From contig JAGKQI010000064.1 in NCBI GenBank assembly GCA_018806915.1, positions 1,488,001 to 1,552,000 on the forward strand: a DNA stretch of 64,000 bases, written 5' to 3'. The position numbers and the translations under genes were made by a program. The notes beneath the pieces were generated by a model that was not told where the DNA came from, did no database searches, and saw nothing but the letters and a program-made list of their open reading frames with translations. This DNA comes from Phytophthora colocasiae (Eukaryota; Oomycota; Peronosporomycetes; Peronosporales; Peronosporaceae). Below are positions 10,507 to 19,978 of this stretch, piece by piece; position 1 is the stretch's first letter, and each line of letters opens with the position of its first letter.

Positions 10507-11922
10507 TCAGACCGATACGGAACGGGCCAGAACAGCGAGGCGCTGCTGCAGATGAGCCTCCAGGCGGCGCTGCGAGTCCAACGCGTACACTTGATCCTCC
10601 TCGACCGTCCGTTTCCATCGGTCGAGCAGCTCCAGCTTCTCGATCACCAGCTTGTGCGTCATCACCATTGTGGTCTCGCAGGCCGGCAGTCTCCTCACAG
10701 CCTCCTGTGCCAATGCACTGCGAGGGTCGAAATTCGTTCGGGCGCGACGTACAAAGTCGCTCACGACTTGTGGGAACTTGGGGAGTCGCAGGTTCTGCAG
10801 CGCGGGGGCGAACTGTCGATATCTGCGACGAGCCTCGGGCTGGATACCGATGGCTGCAGCCTCCATTAGTTGTCCAGCCTCCACTGTGAGCGCGAACGGT
10901 CCGTTGGCAAAATCCCGTGCTGATCCCGAGTATTGGGAAGATACCACAGTGGCCATGGCCATGCGCAGCAGCTGCAGAGCCTGGTGGTAGAGTCCTGTGG
11001 CGCGGTCGATCTGTTTCTTGATGGACTCGCAGGCCTGGGCCTCAGAAGCGTACATGGCCACGTTAGTGTGCATCTGGAGTGCGTCAGGGAGTCGTAGTGT
11101 TCTGAGCAGCAGGCCTAAGAGTCTCTGCTTCTCCCTCTCGAGCTGTTCAAGACGTTCAGAGATGTCCATGTCTCCTTCCTCATCAAAGTAGACGTCGTCT
11201 TCCTCTCTGCTTTCACTCTGTTCCACGTCGTCCTCACCTTCAGGTTGGATAGAGAAGCTTCGGCTACTTCTGGAGCTCATAGAGAAAGAGGAACGACGTT
11301 TCCAGTCATCCACGAGGGAGCTGGATCGTCGCTCGAGTCTCTCGAGTTCTGCGTCTGCTCGAACAGCTTCAGCCATGTGGTGGCCCAGTTTCTTCTTTAA
11401 TTCTTGCGCCTTTTTCTTCTGGTGATCGGCTGAGCCTGTAGCCATAGCCAAGTACTTCTTCAACACTCCTCGGTCCTGTTGAGCCTCCAACTGCTTGATC
11501 ATGTGCTTCTGATCGTCTCGGATACGGATGGAGCGTCGACGGGCGCGATTGAGCTCCGTCTGCACCACCACCAGCTCCGGATGAGGCTCAGCCACGTCCC
11601 CAGCGTCAGAGGAGAAGGCATCCATGTTTTGGATGCGAGTGAGTCGCGCCACTTCGCTGCTCACTTGTTCCAAGCGCCGGAAGAGGCCGCGGTCTACAGC
11701 TTGTTGCATCCACGGACTCTCCTTGCCCATCAGCTGCTCGCCGGCGCTCGGAAGACTCTGAGTGCGTGCGCGTGTGCAGGTTCCCGAGGGTTTCGCAGGG
11801 TTCAGACCGACTGTAGCGGGGCGTGGGGGGAGACCCAGCGAGTGGCTCTGGGACGTCTTGACGGACAGATCCAGCATCGCCTCGTCCTGCGGCTGCGGGG
11901 ACAGCATGAGACTGGGCGGCAT
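10507..11922 (-). CDS. coiled-coil protein of unknown function
   Basis: 471 residues, no intron. The N-terminus is Pro/Ser-rich. Helical segments with heptad-like spacing follow at about 80-200. A Ser/Arg patch ([17 protein letters not shown]) leads into an acidic stretch ([16 protein letters not shown]), then a long helical C-terminal half. That half begins [20 protein letters not shown] and looks like a bundle in which repeated helices carry Ala and Leu ([13 protein letters not shown]). It faintly recalls MIT or other microtubule/ESCRT helical bundles, but I cannot assign it. The start ATG follows a TATATA string. The minus-strand TCTCATTGGCC at 11979-11989 may be an initiator. The gene is convergent with the RAMA-PHD gene. 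Confidence 0.75.
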   Translation of the reverse strand: MPPSLMLSPQPQDEAMLDLSVKTSQSHSLGLPPRPATVGLNPAKPSGTCTRARTQSLPSAGEQLMGKESPWMQQAVDRGLFRRLEQVSSEVARLTRIQNMDAFSSDAGDVAEPHPELVVVQTELNRARRRSIRIRDDQKHMIKQLEAQQDRGVLKKYLAMATGSADHQKKKAQELKKKLGHHMAEAVRADAELERLERRSSSLVDDWKRRSSFSMSSRSSRSFSIQPEGEDDVEQSESREEDDVYFDEEGDMDISERLEQLEREKQRLLGLLLRTLRLPDALQMHTNVAMYASEAQACESIKKQIDRATGLYHQALQLLRMAMATVVSSQYSGSARDFANGPFALTVEAGQLMEAAAIGIQPEARRRYRQFAPALQNLRLPKFPQVVSDFVRRARTNFDPRSALAQEAVRRLPACETTMVMTHKLVIEKLELLDRWKRTVEEDQVYALDSQRRLEAHLQQRLAVLARSVSV

Positions 11923-12993
11923 CGTATATAGGCAGACGGGAGAGCTCTGTACTAGAGCTGGGGCTTGCGCACAACGAGGCCAATGAGAAACTACGGGACA
12001 CTCACTCAGTCGCTATACAGCAAAATGTATAGCGTCTTGGTAACGGGCGGGTTTCTTTGCCCGAGACTCTGGATGGTGGCACGAGACTCTTTACGAGATG
12101 TGACTGGAAGTGAAAAGGTCGAGCACCAGCCAATGGATAGTGGTACCTTCTGAAACTGGCATCCCATATGGCAGAGATGGGCTGATCGGGAAGATTGTGT
12201 GTACACGTGCCACACAAGGAAGCGCTTTTGGCTTTGCTAGCCACTTGAATTTTGCTTAGGAAAAAAAAATTCCCACCGGGCTTATGACTGACAAGTCCCC
12301 ACTGTGGGGGTGCTACGAGTGGACCAGCACGTGCGTGGCAGGCAAAAGCCAGCAGAACCTGGAAACAAGTGGGCATTTCGCCTCCACGTTGATGTCGAAG
12401 CTGTGCTCGACTTTCTCATGCTGCAGCTGAGTGCGTTTCGCCCGCAGCGTTTCGTGCGGACATGTAGAGATACACGTTGAGGCTCTCGATGCGCTCGCTG
12501 CCGCTGGATCGGACGCACTTCCAATCACTCGGGGCTCCAATCACGGGATTACGGACTTGACCCGGCAGCATCCCAGTGCGTACGACAGCATCAGCAGTAG
12601 TGGGAGGAACTATAACATATCTGCCTACGCGCACTGCGCAGTCGGACGGAGCTACATTATTCGTCACGCGAACGAAACCAAACGCTACGCTTGAGCCCCA
12701 TACGTTTTGCTGGCAGCTGGCAGTGCGTGTCAATGGCGTAGCGATATGAAGATGGCCGCTAGCGACCCCGGACGCCAGCCGTTATTCGGTGGCAAATGCC
12801 GTTTCGTGAGCACAGACAGACATGGACTAAGATTTAGTGTTGCCTCATTGGAGCAATCGGAACGCACCAAGTCAAGTTGACTGTCAACCACCACGGACAT
12901 GCAACTTGATGGCGCTACCTGGCTGGAGACATCACCCGACGGTTGGCGCTAGGTGTACAGGTCTGCAGCTGCCAGTGCTTCTTCGTTGAGCGT
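11923..12993. other. intergenic region with possible decayed coding fragment
   Basis: No intact gene. On the minus strand, 12416-12733 reads as about 100 codons with protein-like composition (VRVGRYVIVPPTTADAV). A second stretch at 12313-12420 continues in another frame (VEHSFDINVEAK). This looks like a broken gene or a mis-read exon pair, with no domain recognised. The region ends at the AGCGT target site of the LTR element. Confidence 0.35.
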
Positions 12994-13146
12994 TGTAACG
13001 GGGCGGTGCTCCTTGTTTGTGGTAAATGAAACTCTGTCTATTGAATCTGTGTGGCGCCCGGGTCGGGCGCCGTGGACCAACAAAACACAAGCTAATCTAA
13101 TTGGTCGCCGTGGTGCACGGCGACCGTGTGACAGAAGCCCGTCACA
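12994..13146 (+). repeat. 5' LTR, 153 bp
   Basis: TGTAACGG ... CCGTCACA. It contains two hairpins: GGCGCCC-GGGTC-GGGCGCC and GGTCGCCGTG-GTG-CACGGCGACC. The loop of the second is GTG here and CAC in the 3' LTR. Confidence 0.95.
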
Positions 13147-13204
13147 CCACTCCCCACCTTAGAAAGAAGCCTGAAGAGCTTCTCAATCTTCAAATTGCTT
13201 CACG

Positions 13205-14077
13205 ATGAACACCACAAGCCACACCTACGCACAGACTCTCCGAGAGTGGCCGCCGCACGACTGCAGTGGCTTCGAGGCCCCGCTGAGTCCCGACGAGATG
13301 CGAGAGTTGTTCCGACGCTGGCGTTCGACGCGGGGCAAGCCCGTCACCGCGACGCTCGCGGTGACCCAGCGCTCGCTTGATGCCGCGTGGACGGCCTTCG
13401 TCCGACGCTGGAACGCAGAGGGTGCGCGACGTTTCATGGCGACAATAGAAGACCGCGAGGAGACCCATCAGCGCCACGCGCTGGGAGAGCTGGCGGCGCG
13501 CGTGTGCTCGCTGTCCTGGGACGAGGATCGTCCTTGCTGTTACGTCCATCACCTTGAAGGCTGCGCCGGCTGTCGCCGCTTTGGAACGCCGCGACCGGGC
13601 GACGCTGACTGGGCGCAAATCGTGAAAGAGTATCCAGAGACTAAGGAAGAGAAGCAGTGGATCGAGCTGTATCGCCGGTCGCTGTACGAGGCTAGGCGCG
13701 GTTCGCTACCGCGCCCTGAGGATCATCCCGCGCCAACAGAGCCGCCTCGTACGCCTCAACGAGGCCCGGAACGTCTTCGAGGAGGGTGGAGCGAGGCTCC
13801 CAGCTGTCGTCCAGCGGACCTATCCACCGTACCAGGTACCGGCGAAAGCTCGGGATACCCCCGTCGCAGTGACGAGCGCTGCGACCACTGGTCGAGTCAT
13901 CGTGGTCAAGAATGGCCTCCACGATGTGACGAACGTCACCATCACGATCAACAAGGGGGGCCGGACCGTCGCGAAGGAACCGAGCGCGAGTGGGCGATGG
14001 AGCGTCGCCTGGAGCGCCTGGAGCATCGCGTTGACCAGCTGGAGCATGAGAATCGGGTCTTGCGGCAGGAGCTGTGA
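13205..14077 (+). CDS. gag-like protein of the LTR element
   Basis: 290 residues. The first 160 look like a gag-type helical domain (LSPDEMRELFRRWRSTRGKP) with a Cys/His cluster (CCYVHHLEGCAGC). The last 40 form a coiled coil (MERRLERLEHRVDQLEHENR). Between them the frame crosses 13692-13873, whose opposite strand encodes a chromodomain, so that stretch is probably not original gag. The in-frame TGA at 14075-14077 separates it from the nucleocapsid knuckle, which continues in the same frame. The stop may be a mutation or a readthrough stop. It would form the particle that packages the element RNA. Confidence 0.7.
   Translation: MNTTSHTYAQTLREWPPHDCSGFEAPLSPDEMRELFRRWRSTRGKPVTATLAVTQRSLDAAWTAFVRRWNAEGARRFMATIEDREETHQRHALGELAARVCSLSWDEDRPCCYVHHLEGCAGCRRFGTPRPGDADWAQIVKEYPETKEEKQWIELYRRSLYEARRGSLPRPEDHPAPTEPPRTPQRGPERLRGGWSEAPSCRPADLSTVPGTGESSGYPRRSDERCDHWSSHRGQEWPPRCDERHHHDQQGGPDRREGTEREWAMERRLERLEHRVDQLEHENRVLRQEL
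13692..13873 (-). pseudogene. antisense chromodomain fragment
   Basis: The minus strand reads FRRYLVRWIGPLDDSWEP followed by a Leu-rich helix (LLEDVPGLVEAYEAALL), the normal chromodomain pattern at the C-terminus of chromovirus integrases. The same pattern ends the integrase of the Gypsy element at 37.6 kb in this window. It lies inside the plus-strand gag frame, near the 5' LTR. I infer a fragment of an integrase gene captured in inverted orientation. Confidence 0.7.
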
Positions 14078-14383
14078 GAAGACTACAGCGTGTCCGCCTC
14101 CGAGGCATTCTCTCTCACCAGACCTCCAACTACGGAGCCCGAGCCGATGGAGATTGACGCCATCCAAGATTATCGTGGTCGTCGGCATGACAGCTCGCCG
14201 ACGACATCTGCCCGTCCAGCTCCGAATCCTGGTCGCGGTTCACGCCCTCTTCGATGCTTTCGCTGTCGGAAACTCGGACACCGCGCGGCTGTGTGCCGCG
14301 CCCCTGCGCCGGTACTCGCACACGTTGTTGCCGCCGATGCGGATGATATGGTCGCCGACCCAAAAAACGGCGACGACCAGTAG
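14078..14383 (+). CDS. nucleocapsid zinc-knuckle segment of gag
   Basis: Same frame as gag, directly after its TGA stop. It carries the retroviral-type CCHC knuckle CFRCRKLGHRAAVC (Cx2Cx4Hx4C) after a Pro/Arg-rich linker, and ends with TAG at 14381-14383. It would bind element RNA. It has no ATG of its own near the start, so expression needs readthrough of the gag stop or a repair of it. Confidence 0.65.
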   Translation, partial: EDYSVSASEAFSLTRPPTTEPEPMEIDAIQDYRGRRHDSSPTTSARPAPNPGRGSRPLRCFRCRKLGHRAAVCRAPAPVLAHVVAADADDMVADPKNGDDQ

Positions 14384-14409
14384 GTGCGGGGCGCCCTACT
14401 GGATGTGAT

Positions 14410-15507
14410 GTGGAAGACGGATCTCTGGTGGCAGATCCTCCTCCCAGCCCCCCTGTGCTTCATGCGCAATTCTTTGCCACCACCTCCGGCAGTGATCCGA
14501 GACTGATCATCCTCAGTATACACGTCAATGGCGCGAAGCGTCCGCTTCGCGCCCTGCTGGATTCAGGCGCGACGAACAACTTCGTTCGCGCCGAGAGTTT
14601 GTCGGTGTTACCGGCGGACACGCGAGTTAGGGACGGCCCCGGCCACATGGTTGTAAAGTATGCTGACGGGAAGCCGCGGCGTGTCCCGCGGCGTTCTGCC
14701 ACCTTCTCTTACGAGTTCGACGGTTTCCATGGGTCCGATGACTTTCTGGTGATCGAGTTGAGCGGATCCTTCGACTGTGTCTTCGGTATCCCGTGGCTTG
14801 CTCGTCACCAGCCTCATATTGACTGGTTGGCTCGAACCGTCCGCCCGCGCGACATTGATGTGAATGCGGTATTGACATCCCTGCGCGGGACGCCCAACCG
14901 ATGGCCGCACGTTGCAGTCATGGACCCCAACTCCATGACTCCCGCTGTATCCGAAGTGAGCGATGGCCCTTCGGGTGCTCGCGAGCCTGTGACGTGTGCC
15001 GGTCTTGAGCAGGTGACTCAAGACATGTCTGACGTGGTCGAGCATGAGTTCCCACGTCCCGATGAGCAGCGGCTCTCGGCAACAGACAACACCGTGGTCG
15101 AACAGGGGTTCCCACGCCCGGATGAGCAGCGGCTCTCCGTTGACGATGAACAAGAAGATGTGGTTGAGCGTGGTCTCCCACGCGCGGTCGAGCAGGGGCT
15201 CCCGCATGTGGTTGAGCAGGGGCTCCCTGATAGAGTTGACGCCGATGTCGTGTCTCGGCGTCTGAGTACAGCAGACTTGGTCGAGCGTGGTCTCCCACTG
15301 CCTGCTACGGAAGTGCTACCAGATGTAACGGGGCGGTGCTCCTTGTTTGTGGTAAATGAAACTCTGTCTATTGAATCTGTGTGGCGCCCGGGTCGGGCGC
15401 CGTGGACCAACAAAACACAAGCTAATCTAATTGGTCGCCGTGCACCACGGCGACCGTGTGACAGAAGCCCGTCACAAGCGTCGCCAGAAACGATGGTCTT
15501 ACTGTAG
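14410..15507 (+). CDS. retropepsin-like aspartic protease with tandem repeats
   Basis: 365 residues, in a different frame from gag. The protease motif LLDSGATNNFV carries the catalytic Asp, with the flap region downstream and the closing motif FGIPWLARH, as in Gypsy/Ty3 proteases. After the protease there are degenerate repeats of the type VEQGFPRPDEQRLS and VVEQGLP (about 15024-15300). The frame then runs through the 3' LTR and stops at 15505-15507, in the flank. Proteolytic maturation of gag is the expected role. Reverse transcriptase should follow but is absent, so the gene is a truncated pol. Confidence 0.75.
   Translation: MEDGSLVADPPPSPPVLHAQFFATTSGSDPRLIILSIHVNGAKRPLRALLDSGATNNFVRAESLSVLPADTRVRDGPGHMVVKYADGKPRRVPRRSATFSYEFDGFHGSDDFLVIELSGSFDCVFGIPWLARHQPHIDWLARTVRPRDIDVNAVLTSLRGTPNRWPHVAVMDPNSMTPAVSEVSDGPSGAREPVTCAGLEQVTQDMSDVVEHEFPRPDEQRLSATDNTVVEQGFPRPDEQRLSVDDEQEDVVERGLPRAVEQGLPHVVEQGLPDRVDADVVSRRLSTADLVERGLPLPATEVLPDVTGRCSLFVVNETLSIESVWRPGRAPWTNKTQANLIGRRAPRRPCDRSPSQASPETMVLL
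15324..15476 (+). repeat. 3' LTR, 153 bp
   Basis: Same as the 5' LTR except for the trinucleotide loop of the second hairpin (CAC instead of GTG). The target duplication AGCGT follows. Confidence 0.95.
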
Positions 15508-15825
15508 CGGGCGGTTGTCAAATACTAGTAGTATGTTGCTGATCATTCTCAACCGTGCGGCAAACGAGTTTGCTGTGGACTCACGACTGGCGAATCGGGG
15601 TTTGTCAACCCAGCGGAATCGAGCCTATGCCAAATACTGAGCATTTTGTCAAGGATCTGTAGCCTACACTCGTTAAAACTTTGGCGCGTGGCAGCGACGC
15701 CCTACGCTACTCAAGAAGTTGGAATCCAGGCCGTAGATTCGGATATCGGGTATGCTTGCTACGAAAAATAATACGAGCAATTGCTTCAAAGGACGACTCG
15801 TCCTGGACGAGTAGTGCAAATGATG
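15477..15825. other. spacer between two mobile elements
   Basis: No gene or repeat recognised. It ends at the TA target site of the Tc1/mariner element. Confidence 0.5.
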
Positions 15826-15827
15826 TA

Positions 15828-15946
15828 CACCTTTGCCCGGCCAAAGTGGGCTAATCAGCATCCAATGTGGGCAGGATTAATTTTAGGCGGCTGACAGAAA
15901 CCCAAAATAGCCCAAAACTTTTTTTTCACACAATCAAAGTGGGCTA
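15828..15946 (+). repeat. left terminal inverted repeat, 119 bp
   Basis: Identical to the reverse complement of 16719-16837 over its full length. It contains two copies of the sub-motif AAAGTGGGCTAAT, or close to it. Confidence 0.95.
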
Positions 15947-16060
15947 ATCATCATTCAAAGCGGGCAACTACCAGCCAATTATTCGTACATGTACAGTACT
16001 TCGCATGCGCCCGAAATGGAGACCACAAAGTCAATCTGCAACTGATATTACACAACCCAG

Positions 16061-16710
16061 ATGCCTTCCCAAACCGCCACTAAGACCCACACACCTGAAG
16101 AACGCCGTCGCGTCCTCAAAGCATACCACGCCGGTGACAACTGGCGTGCTGTTGCCCATTATAACGGGTTCCCACGGAGCACAGCGGAGCGAGTTGTTAG
16201 CCTCGACCGTGCTGTTGACCTTCCTAACGCAAAGAGGCAGCATTAAAATGCAAACCAACGCCGACTTCGTAGAGGAGCTGTATGAGGTCATCAAGGAGAG
16301 CAACATCTATCACGAGGAGTATAGGGACAAGAAGATCGTCATCGTGTTCGACAATGCACCAGCACACTCTCGTACAGAGGAGCTTGTACAGCCCCGCTGC
16401 GATCTTGCTTCGACTTGGTCCATACAGCCCCATGTGTAACCCGATTGAAAACTGCTTTAGCGCTCTTAAAGCGCACATCAAAACCTACCTAGCTACAGCG
16501 AGGGAAGCGATGAACGACCCACTGACCGAGAGTATTACTGGTCCACCCATTTCGAAGACAGAAGCTCGCATGAGGCTTCTCGAGCGAGCTACCAACACTT
16601 GTATGCCGCGAATCACTCAGCGCATGGTGCAGAACGTAGAGTTGCACGCTTCGAAGTTTGTGCATGCAGCAATTCGTAAGGAAGATACCGGTATGTCCTA
16701 TGGCCAGTAG
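16061..16710 (+). pseudogene. DDE transposase remnant
   Basis: The N-terminal helix-turn-helix piece (16061-16246; THTPEERRRVLKAYHAGDNW) is followed directly, in another frame, by the end of the catalytic core. The second catalytic Asp sits in IVFDNAPAHS (about 16340). After a further frameshift near 16375-16400 comes YSPMCNPIENCFSALK with the third acidic residue. The first Asp and the sequence around it are deleted at about 16220-16250. The C-terminal helix is intact to the TAG at 16708-16710. Full-length relatives have about twice this coding length. Confidence 0.85.
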
Positions 16711-16718
16711 TTAAACTA

Positions 16719-16837
16719 TAGCCCACTTTGATTGTGTGAAAAAAAAGTTTTGGGCTATTTTGGGTTTCTGTCAGCCGCCTAAAATTAATCCTGCCCACAT
16801 TGGATGCTGATTAGCCCACTTTGGCCGGGCAAAGGTG
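16719..16837 (-). repeat. right terminal inverted repeat, 119 bp
   Basis: Perfect inverted copy of 15828-15946. Confidence 0.95.
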
Positions 16838-17537
16838 TAGTTGTATGATGCAAGTTGTAAAAATGATTCAGCCTGTGCAGTGTGGGCGCGGGTTGCAGTG
16901 AGCTTCTTTGCCGCACCAGATTCTGACTCACGTTGGTCTCTATAGAGGCTCCACAAAGACAACATCGCTGCATTCTCATTCTTCCCGGATCACGATCACG
17001 TGAGTGCGCGTAACCTGGAGACAACGAAAGCCTCTGATGTTTGCTCCGATGAAGGTTTACTGCTTGCAATCTCGCGGCCTGTCAAGAGACAGGGTGTGCT
17101 TCTAAGAGCAACATGAGCTCCAGCGTTCACTAGGTACCCTCCGGAAATCGCTACCAAAGCAGACAGTTGTCGTCGTGCACTCGAACTGGAGGCCGTTCTC
17201 GCTCTCGGACTTCTACACACTCGACATGGTACTGTACATCCCATCCAAGCGTCAGCTCTGCGTGTGCCTCGGCTATCGACCCACGACATCCCCAAGCCAC
17301 ACGCTCTGTAGAGTCGAGGCTTTGAACGTGGTGTGCCGCGAAATTAATCTAGGCAGCCTTACCGCCGTCACCTTCGCTCACCAGGACATCCATGTCCGGC
17401 CGCCCTTGTCAATGCGCGTCTGAGTCAAGTCGATGTCCGCCCATGTCCTATGCGTCTAGACCAACTTCCACTCGAGCCATATCCATATTAGAGACCAAGA
17501 CCAACTCATAAGAGCTTCTCATCAAAAAGCCAAGTGA

Positions 17538-17568
17538 CTAGGTTTCACTATGTGATCAGTGAAACTAG
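17538..17568. promoter_or_regulatory. promoter-proximal hairpin
   Basis: CTAGGTTTCACT, an 8-base spacer, then AGTGAAACTAG: an 11-bp inverted repeat with one bulged G, about 90-120 bases before the peroxidase ATG and just upstream of the initiator. Possible operator for a dimeric regulator (inference). Confidence 0.4.
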
Positions 17569-17619
17569 GCATTGCATTGCCTAATCTAGGACTATCCCAC
17601 ACCCACACTTCGTCTTCGT

Positions 17620-17633
17620 TCATTCGCCAAAAG
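17620..17633 (+). promoter_or_regulatory. oomycete initiator (INR)
   Basis: TCATTCGCCAAAAG matches TCATTYBNCAW, 26-39 bases before the ATG at 17659. Confidence 0.55.
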
Positions 17634-17658
17634 TCCGTCTATCAAGCAACCGACAATA

Positions 17659-18581
17659 ATGATGAAGCTGCCGGCGGGCTACGGCTGCGAGACGACGAAC
17701 GAGGACGACACCTCAGCTAACAGCAACGGCAACGGCACGCAGGAGGGGGACGACTGTGTGAACGGCGTACTGCGGCCTGCGTCCCAGAGCCAGCAGTACC
17801 ATAATCTCCCTGTGGCTGTCGCTGTGCCCGTGACTGGCATCTCCTCTTCCGCCTCCAGTCCGGACCGCGCACGCTCAGGCTCCGCTCCTCGTCGGGGGAA
17901 GACGGCGCACAACTTCTCGTTCCGCTCGCTCATTGGATCCAAGTTCATTCGCCTGGCAGACTACGCTGGTAAACCCATTCTGATTGTGAATGTGGCGTCG
18001 CATTGCAACTCGACTACCAAGGCCTACGTGCAACTGAACGACCTGGCCAAGCGCTTCCCTGAGCTCGTTATTATTGGCTGTCCGTGCAATCAGTTCGGCC
18101 ATCAGGAGAATTTAAATGGAGAGGAAATCTATCAAAGTCTGAGACACATTCGTCCCGGCAAGGGCTTTGAACCAGCCTTCATGCTCACGGAGAAGGTCGA
18201 GGTCAACGGAGCCAACGCCCATGCGCTGTTCAACTTCCTAAGGATTAAACTGCCGTATCCGTGCGATCGTACGCTTCTGGACGAGATGTCCACGCCCAGC
18301 GGCGTCTTCTCGCACCCGATGCGTCTCATTTGGATGCCTGTCACGCGTGCAGATGTCAGCTGGAACTTCGAGAAGGTGCGTTTGTACATGTAGTTTGAAT
18401 CTTGTGTAGCTGCTTAACGTATAACTTCTACTTGTTCTTGTTGATTTGCTACATGCAGTTCCTGATCAGCCCTGATGGCACACCGTACAAGCGCTACAGC
18501 CCAAAGCTGGACTTCACCTCCATGATCGAAGACGTCAAGTTCCTGCTGAAGGTCGACGTGTCGAACGAGAAGCGTCTTTAA
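17659..18581 (+). CDS. Cys-type glutathione peroxidase
   Basis: Two exons, 17659-18375 and 18459-18581, with an 83-bp GT-AG intron in phase 0; 279 residues. The peroxidase fold starts near residue 85. The catalytic tetrad is visible: Cys116 in NVASHC, Gln145 in PCNQFGHQE, and Trp235-Asn236 in SWNFEK. Having Cys where animal enzymes carry selenocysteine fits non-seleno peroxidases, which usually take electrons from thioredoxin and reduce H2O2 and lipid peroxides. The 80-residue N-terminal extension is Ser/Asn-rich and has no clear signal peptide. The conserved WNFEKFLI motif is completed only by splicing, which confirms the intron. Unspliced, the frame stops six residues into the intron. Confidence 0.92.
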
Positions 18582-18956
18582 GACTGGCAGTCTTCAGTGA
18601 TCGCATTCCTAAAAACAGCAGACTGACGAGAATTCCTACCGTACCGCTCAAAGACCAACCAGAATAAAGGTGACGCACATGGTGTGACACCAGCCCGTCA
18701 AAGAGGGCGAGATGAGGAACAGGAAGGACGGTATGTGTTAAGTGATAGCTCACGTGAGCAGCCCGTAATATCGTGAAACAGTTTTACACCACAAAATCAT
18801 TGGTTGAAATTCAATATTTAATTCATCTCTACTACCAATCAAAATGCTTTGTTACTTTTTGGTTGGTGGTTGGCATCAATTGCGAGTTGCACCACCAGCA
18901 GCTCGGACTTCCAGCGCTTCCTGCTCTTCCTGCTCTTCCTGTGACCCACCGCCAAG
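18582..18956. other. spacer before MAK16
   Basis: AT-rich 3' region of the peroxidase gene, then the MAK16 leader with a CTGCTCTTC repeat at about 18920-18940. No gene seen. Confidence 0.5.
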
Positions 18957-19978
18957 ATGCAGCACGACGAAGTGATCTGGGGCGTCATCTCCAAGCAGTT
19001 CTGCTCCTACAAGAGCAAGTACGTGTCTCCACAGCTCCTTAAAATGCTTTCAAATGCTATGACACACTGACGAAATGCTATTTTTTTCTATTGGAATTCA
19101 GACTGCCAGGCACTGGCAACATGTTCTGCAGCAACCCGTACAATGTCACGGGTCTGTGCAATCGCTCGGCCTGTCCATTGGCCAATAGTCGCTACGCTAC
19201 CATCCGGGAAGAGGATGGCGTGTGTTACCTGTACATGAAGACAATCGAACGCGCGCACACGCCCAACCGTCTGTGGGAACGTGTGAAGCTCAGCAAAAAC
19301 TACACCAAGTCTTTGGCTCAGATTGATGAGCAGCTGCAGTTCTGGCCTAAGAAACTCATCCACAAGAACAAGCAGAGACTCACCAAGATCCACCAGTACC
19401 TCATACGTATGCGTAAGCTCACACTCAAGACGAAGCCGAAACTTGTGGTCATCAACAAGAAGATCGAACGTCGTGAGAAGCGCAGAGAGAAGAAGGCCAT
19501 GGTGGCTGCTAAACTCGACAATTCCATCGAGAAGGAGCTGCTCGAACGCCTGCAGAAGGGAACCTATGGCGATATTTATAATTTCCCCGAGCGTGAGTTC
19601 TCCAAGGTTCTGGCCGACAAGGGGAAGCGCCAGACGATGGAGGAGGAGAGCGAGGACGAAGAAGAGGTCGAGTACGAGCTTGATGGAGACGAGGATGAAG
19701 ATGAAGACGAAGAAGACGGACAGATCGAGTACGTGGAGGACTTTGACGAGGACGAGAGCGACCTCGAGGATCTCGCGGACGGGTTTGCCGTGGATGATGA
19801 CGGGGAGAGTGACGACGAGTCTGACAGCGAAGATGAAGACGCACCCAAGTCCAAGAAGCGTAAGGCTTCTGCTCCAACCAAGAAGGCCAGCAAGAAGCAG
19901 AAGAAGCCGAAGGGTCCGTACGTTGAAATTGAGTACGAACAGGAGCAGGAGACGGCAGGTGGAGATCTCAACTGGTAG
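18957..19978 (+). CDS. MAK16: MAK16 ribosome-biogenesis protein
   Basis: Two exons, 18957-19018 and 19102-19978, with an 83-bp intron in phase 2; 312 residues. The short first exon encodes the diagnostic start [19 protein letters not shown]. The second continues with [20 protein letters not shown] and the block [14 protein letters not shown]. Together these are the ribosomal L28e-like N-terminal domain with its four-Cys centre. The middle is basic. The C-terminal 100 residues are acidic (runs of Asp and Glu) and then Lys-rich, as in MAK16 of other eukaryotes. The protein acts in the nucleolus in assembly of the 60S subunit. Without the first exon the conserved N-terminus would be lost, so the intron is well supported. 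Confidence 0.95.

Larger units (their letters stand above)
12994..15476 (+). mobile_element. non-autonomous gag-protease LTR retrotransposon
   Basis: A complete 2,483-bp element. It has 153-bp terminal direct repeats beginning TG and ending CA, flanked by the five-base duplication AGCGT (12989-12993 and 15477-15481). Inside are gag (13205-14077), a CCHC knuckle (to 14383) and an aspartic protease frame (from 14410). No reverse transcriptase, RNase H or integrase is present on the plus strand. This layout fits the class of gag-only terminal-repeat elements that depend on a related autonomous element, here probably Gypsy-type. The LTRs differ at only three adjacent bases, so the insertion is young. 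No clear primer-binding site or polypurine tract was found. Confidence 0.9.
15828..16837 (+). mobile_element. Tc1/mariner-type DNA transposon, internally deleted
   Basis: A 1,010-bp element between TA dinucleotides (15826-15827 and 16838-16839), with perfect 119-bp terminal inverted repeats (15828-15946 and 16719-16837) that begin CACCTTTGCCCGG. Inside is a broken DDE transposase. The TA target and transposase motifs place it in the Tc1/mariner superfamily. The missing catalytic middle makes it non-autonomous, but the perfect repeats suggest recent mobility with help in trans. Confidence 0.9.
16840..17658. other. intergenic region upstream of glutathione peroxidase
   Basis: No intact gene. 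Around 16990-17300 the minus strand has short runs reminiscent of an ankyrin repeat (LVNAGAHVALR), too weak to call. It contains a hairpin at 17538-17568 and the initiator at 17620. Confidence 0.4.

Noticed and set aside
13190..13618. 142-codon minus-strand frame in the LTR element
   Set aside because: Opposite to plausible gag sequence, composition unnatural; unlike 13692-13873 it has no domain.
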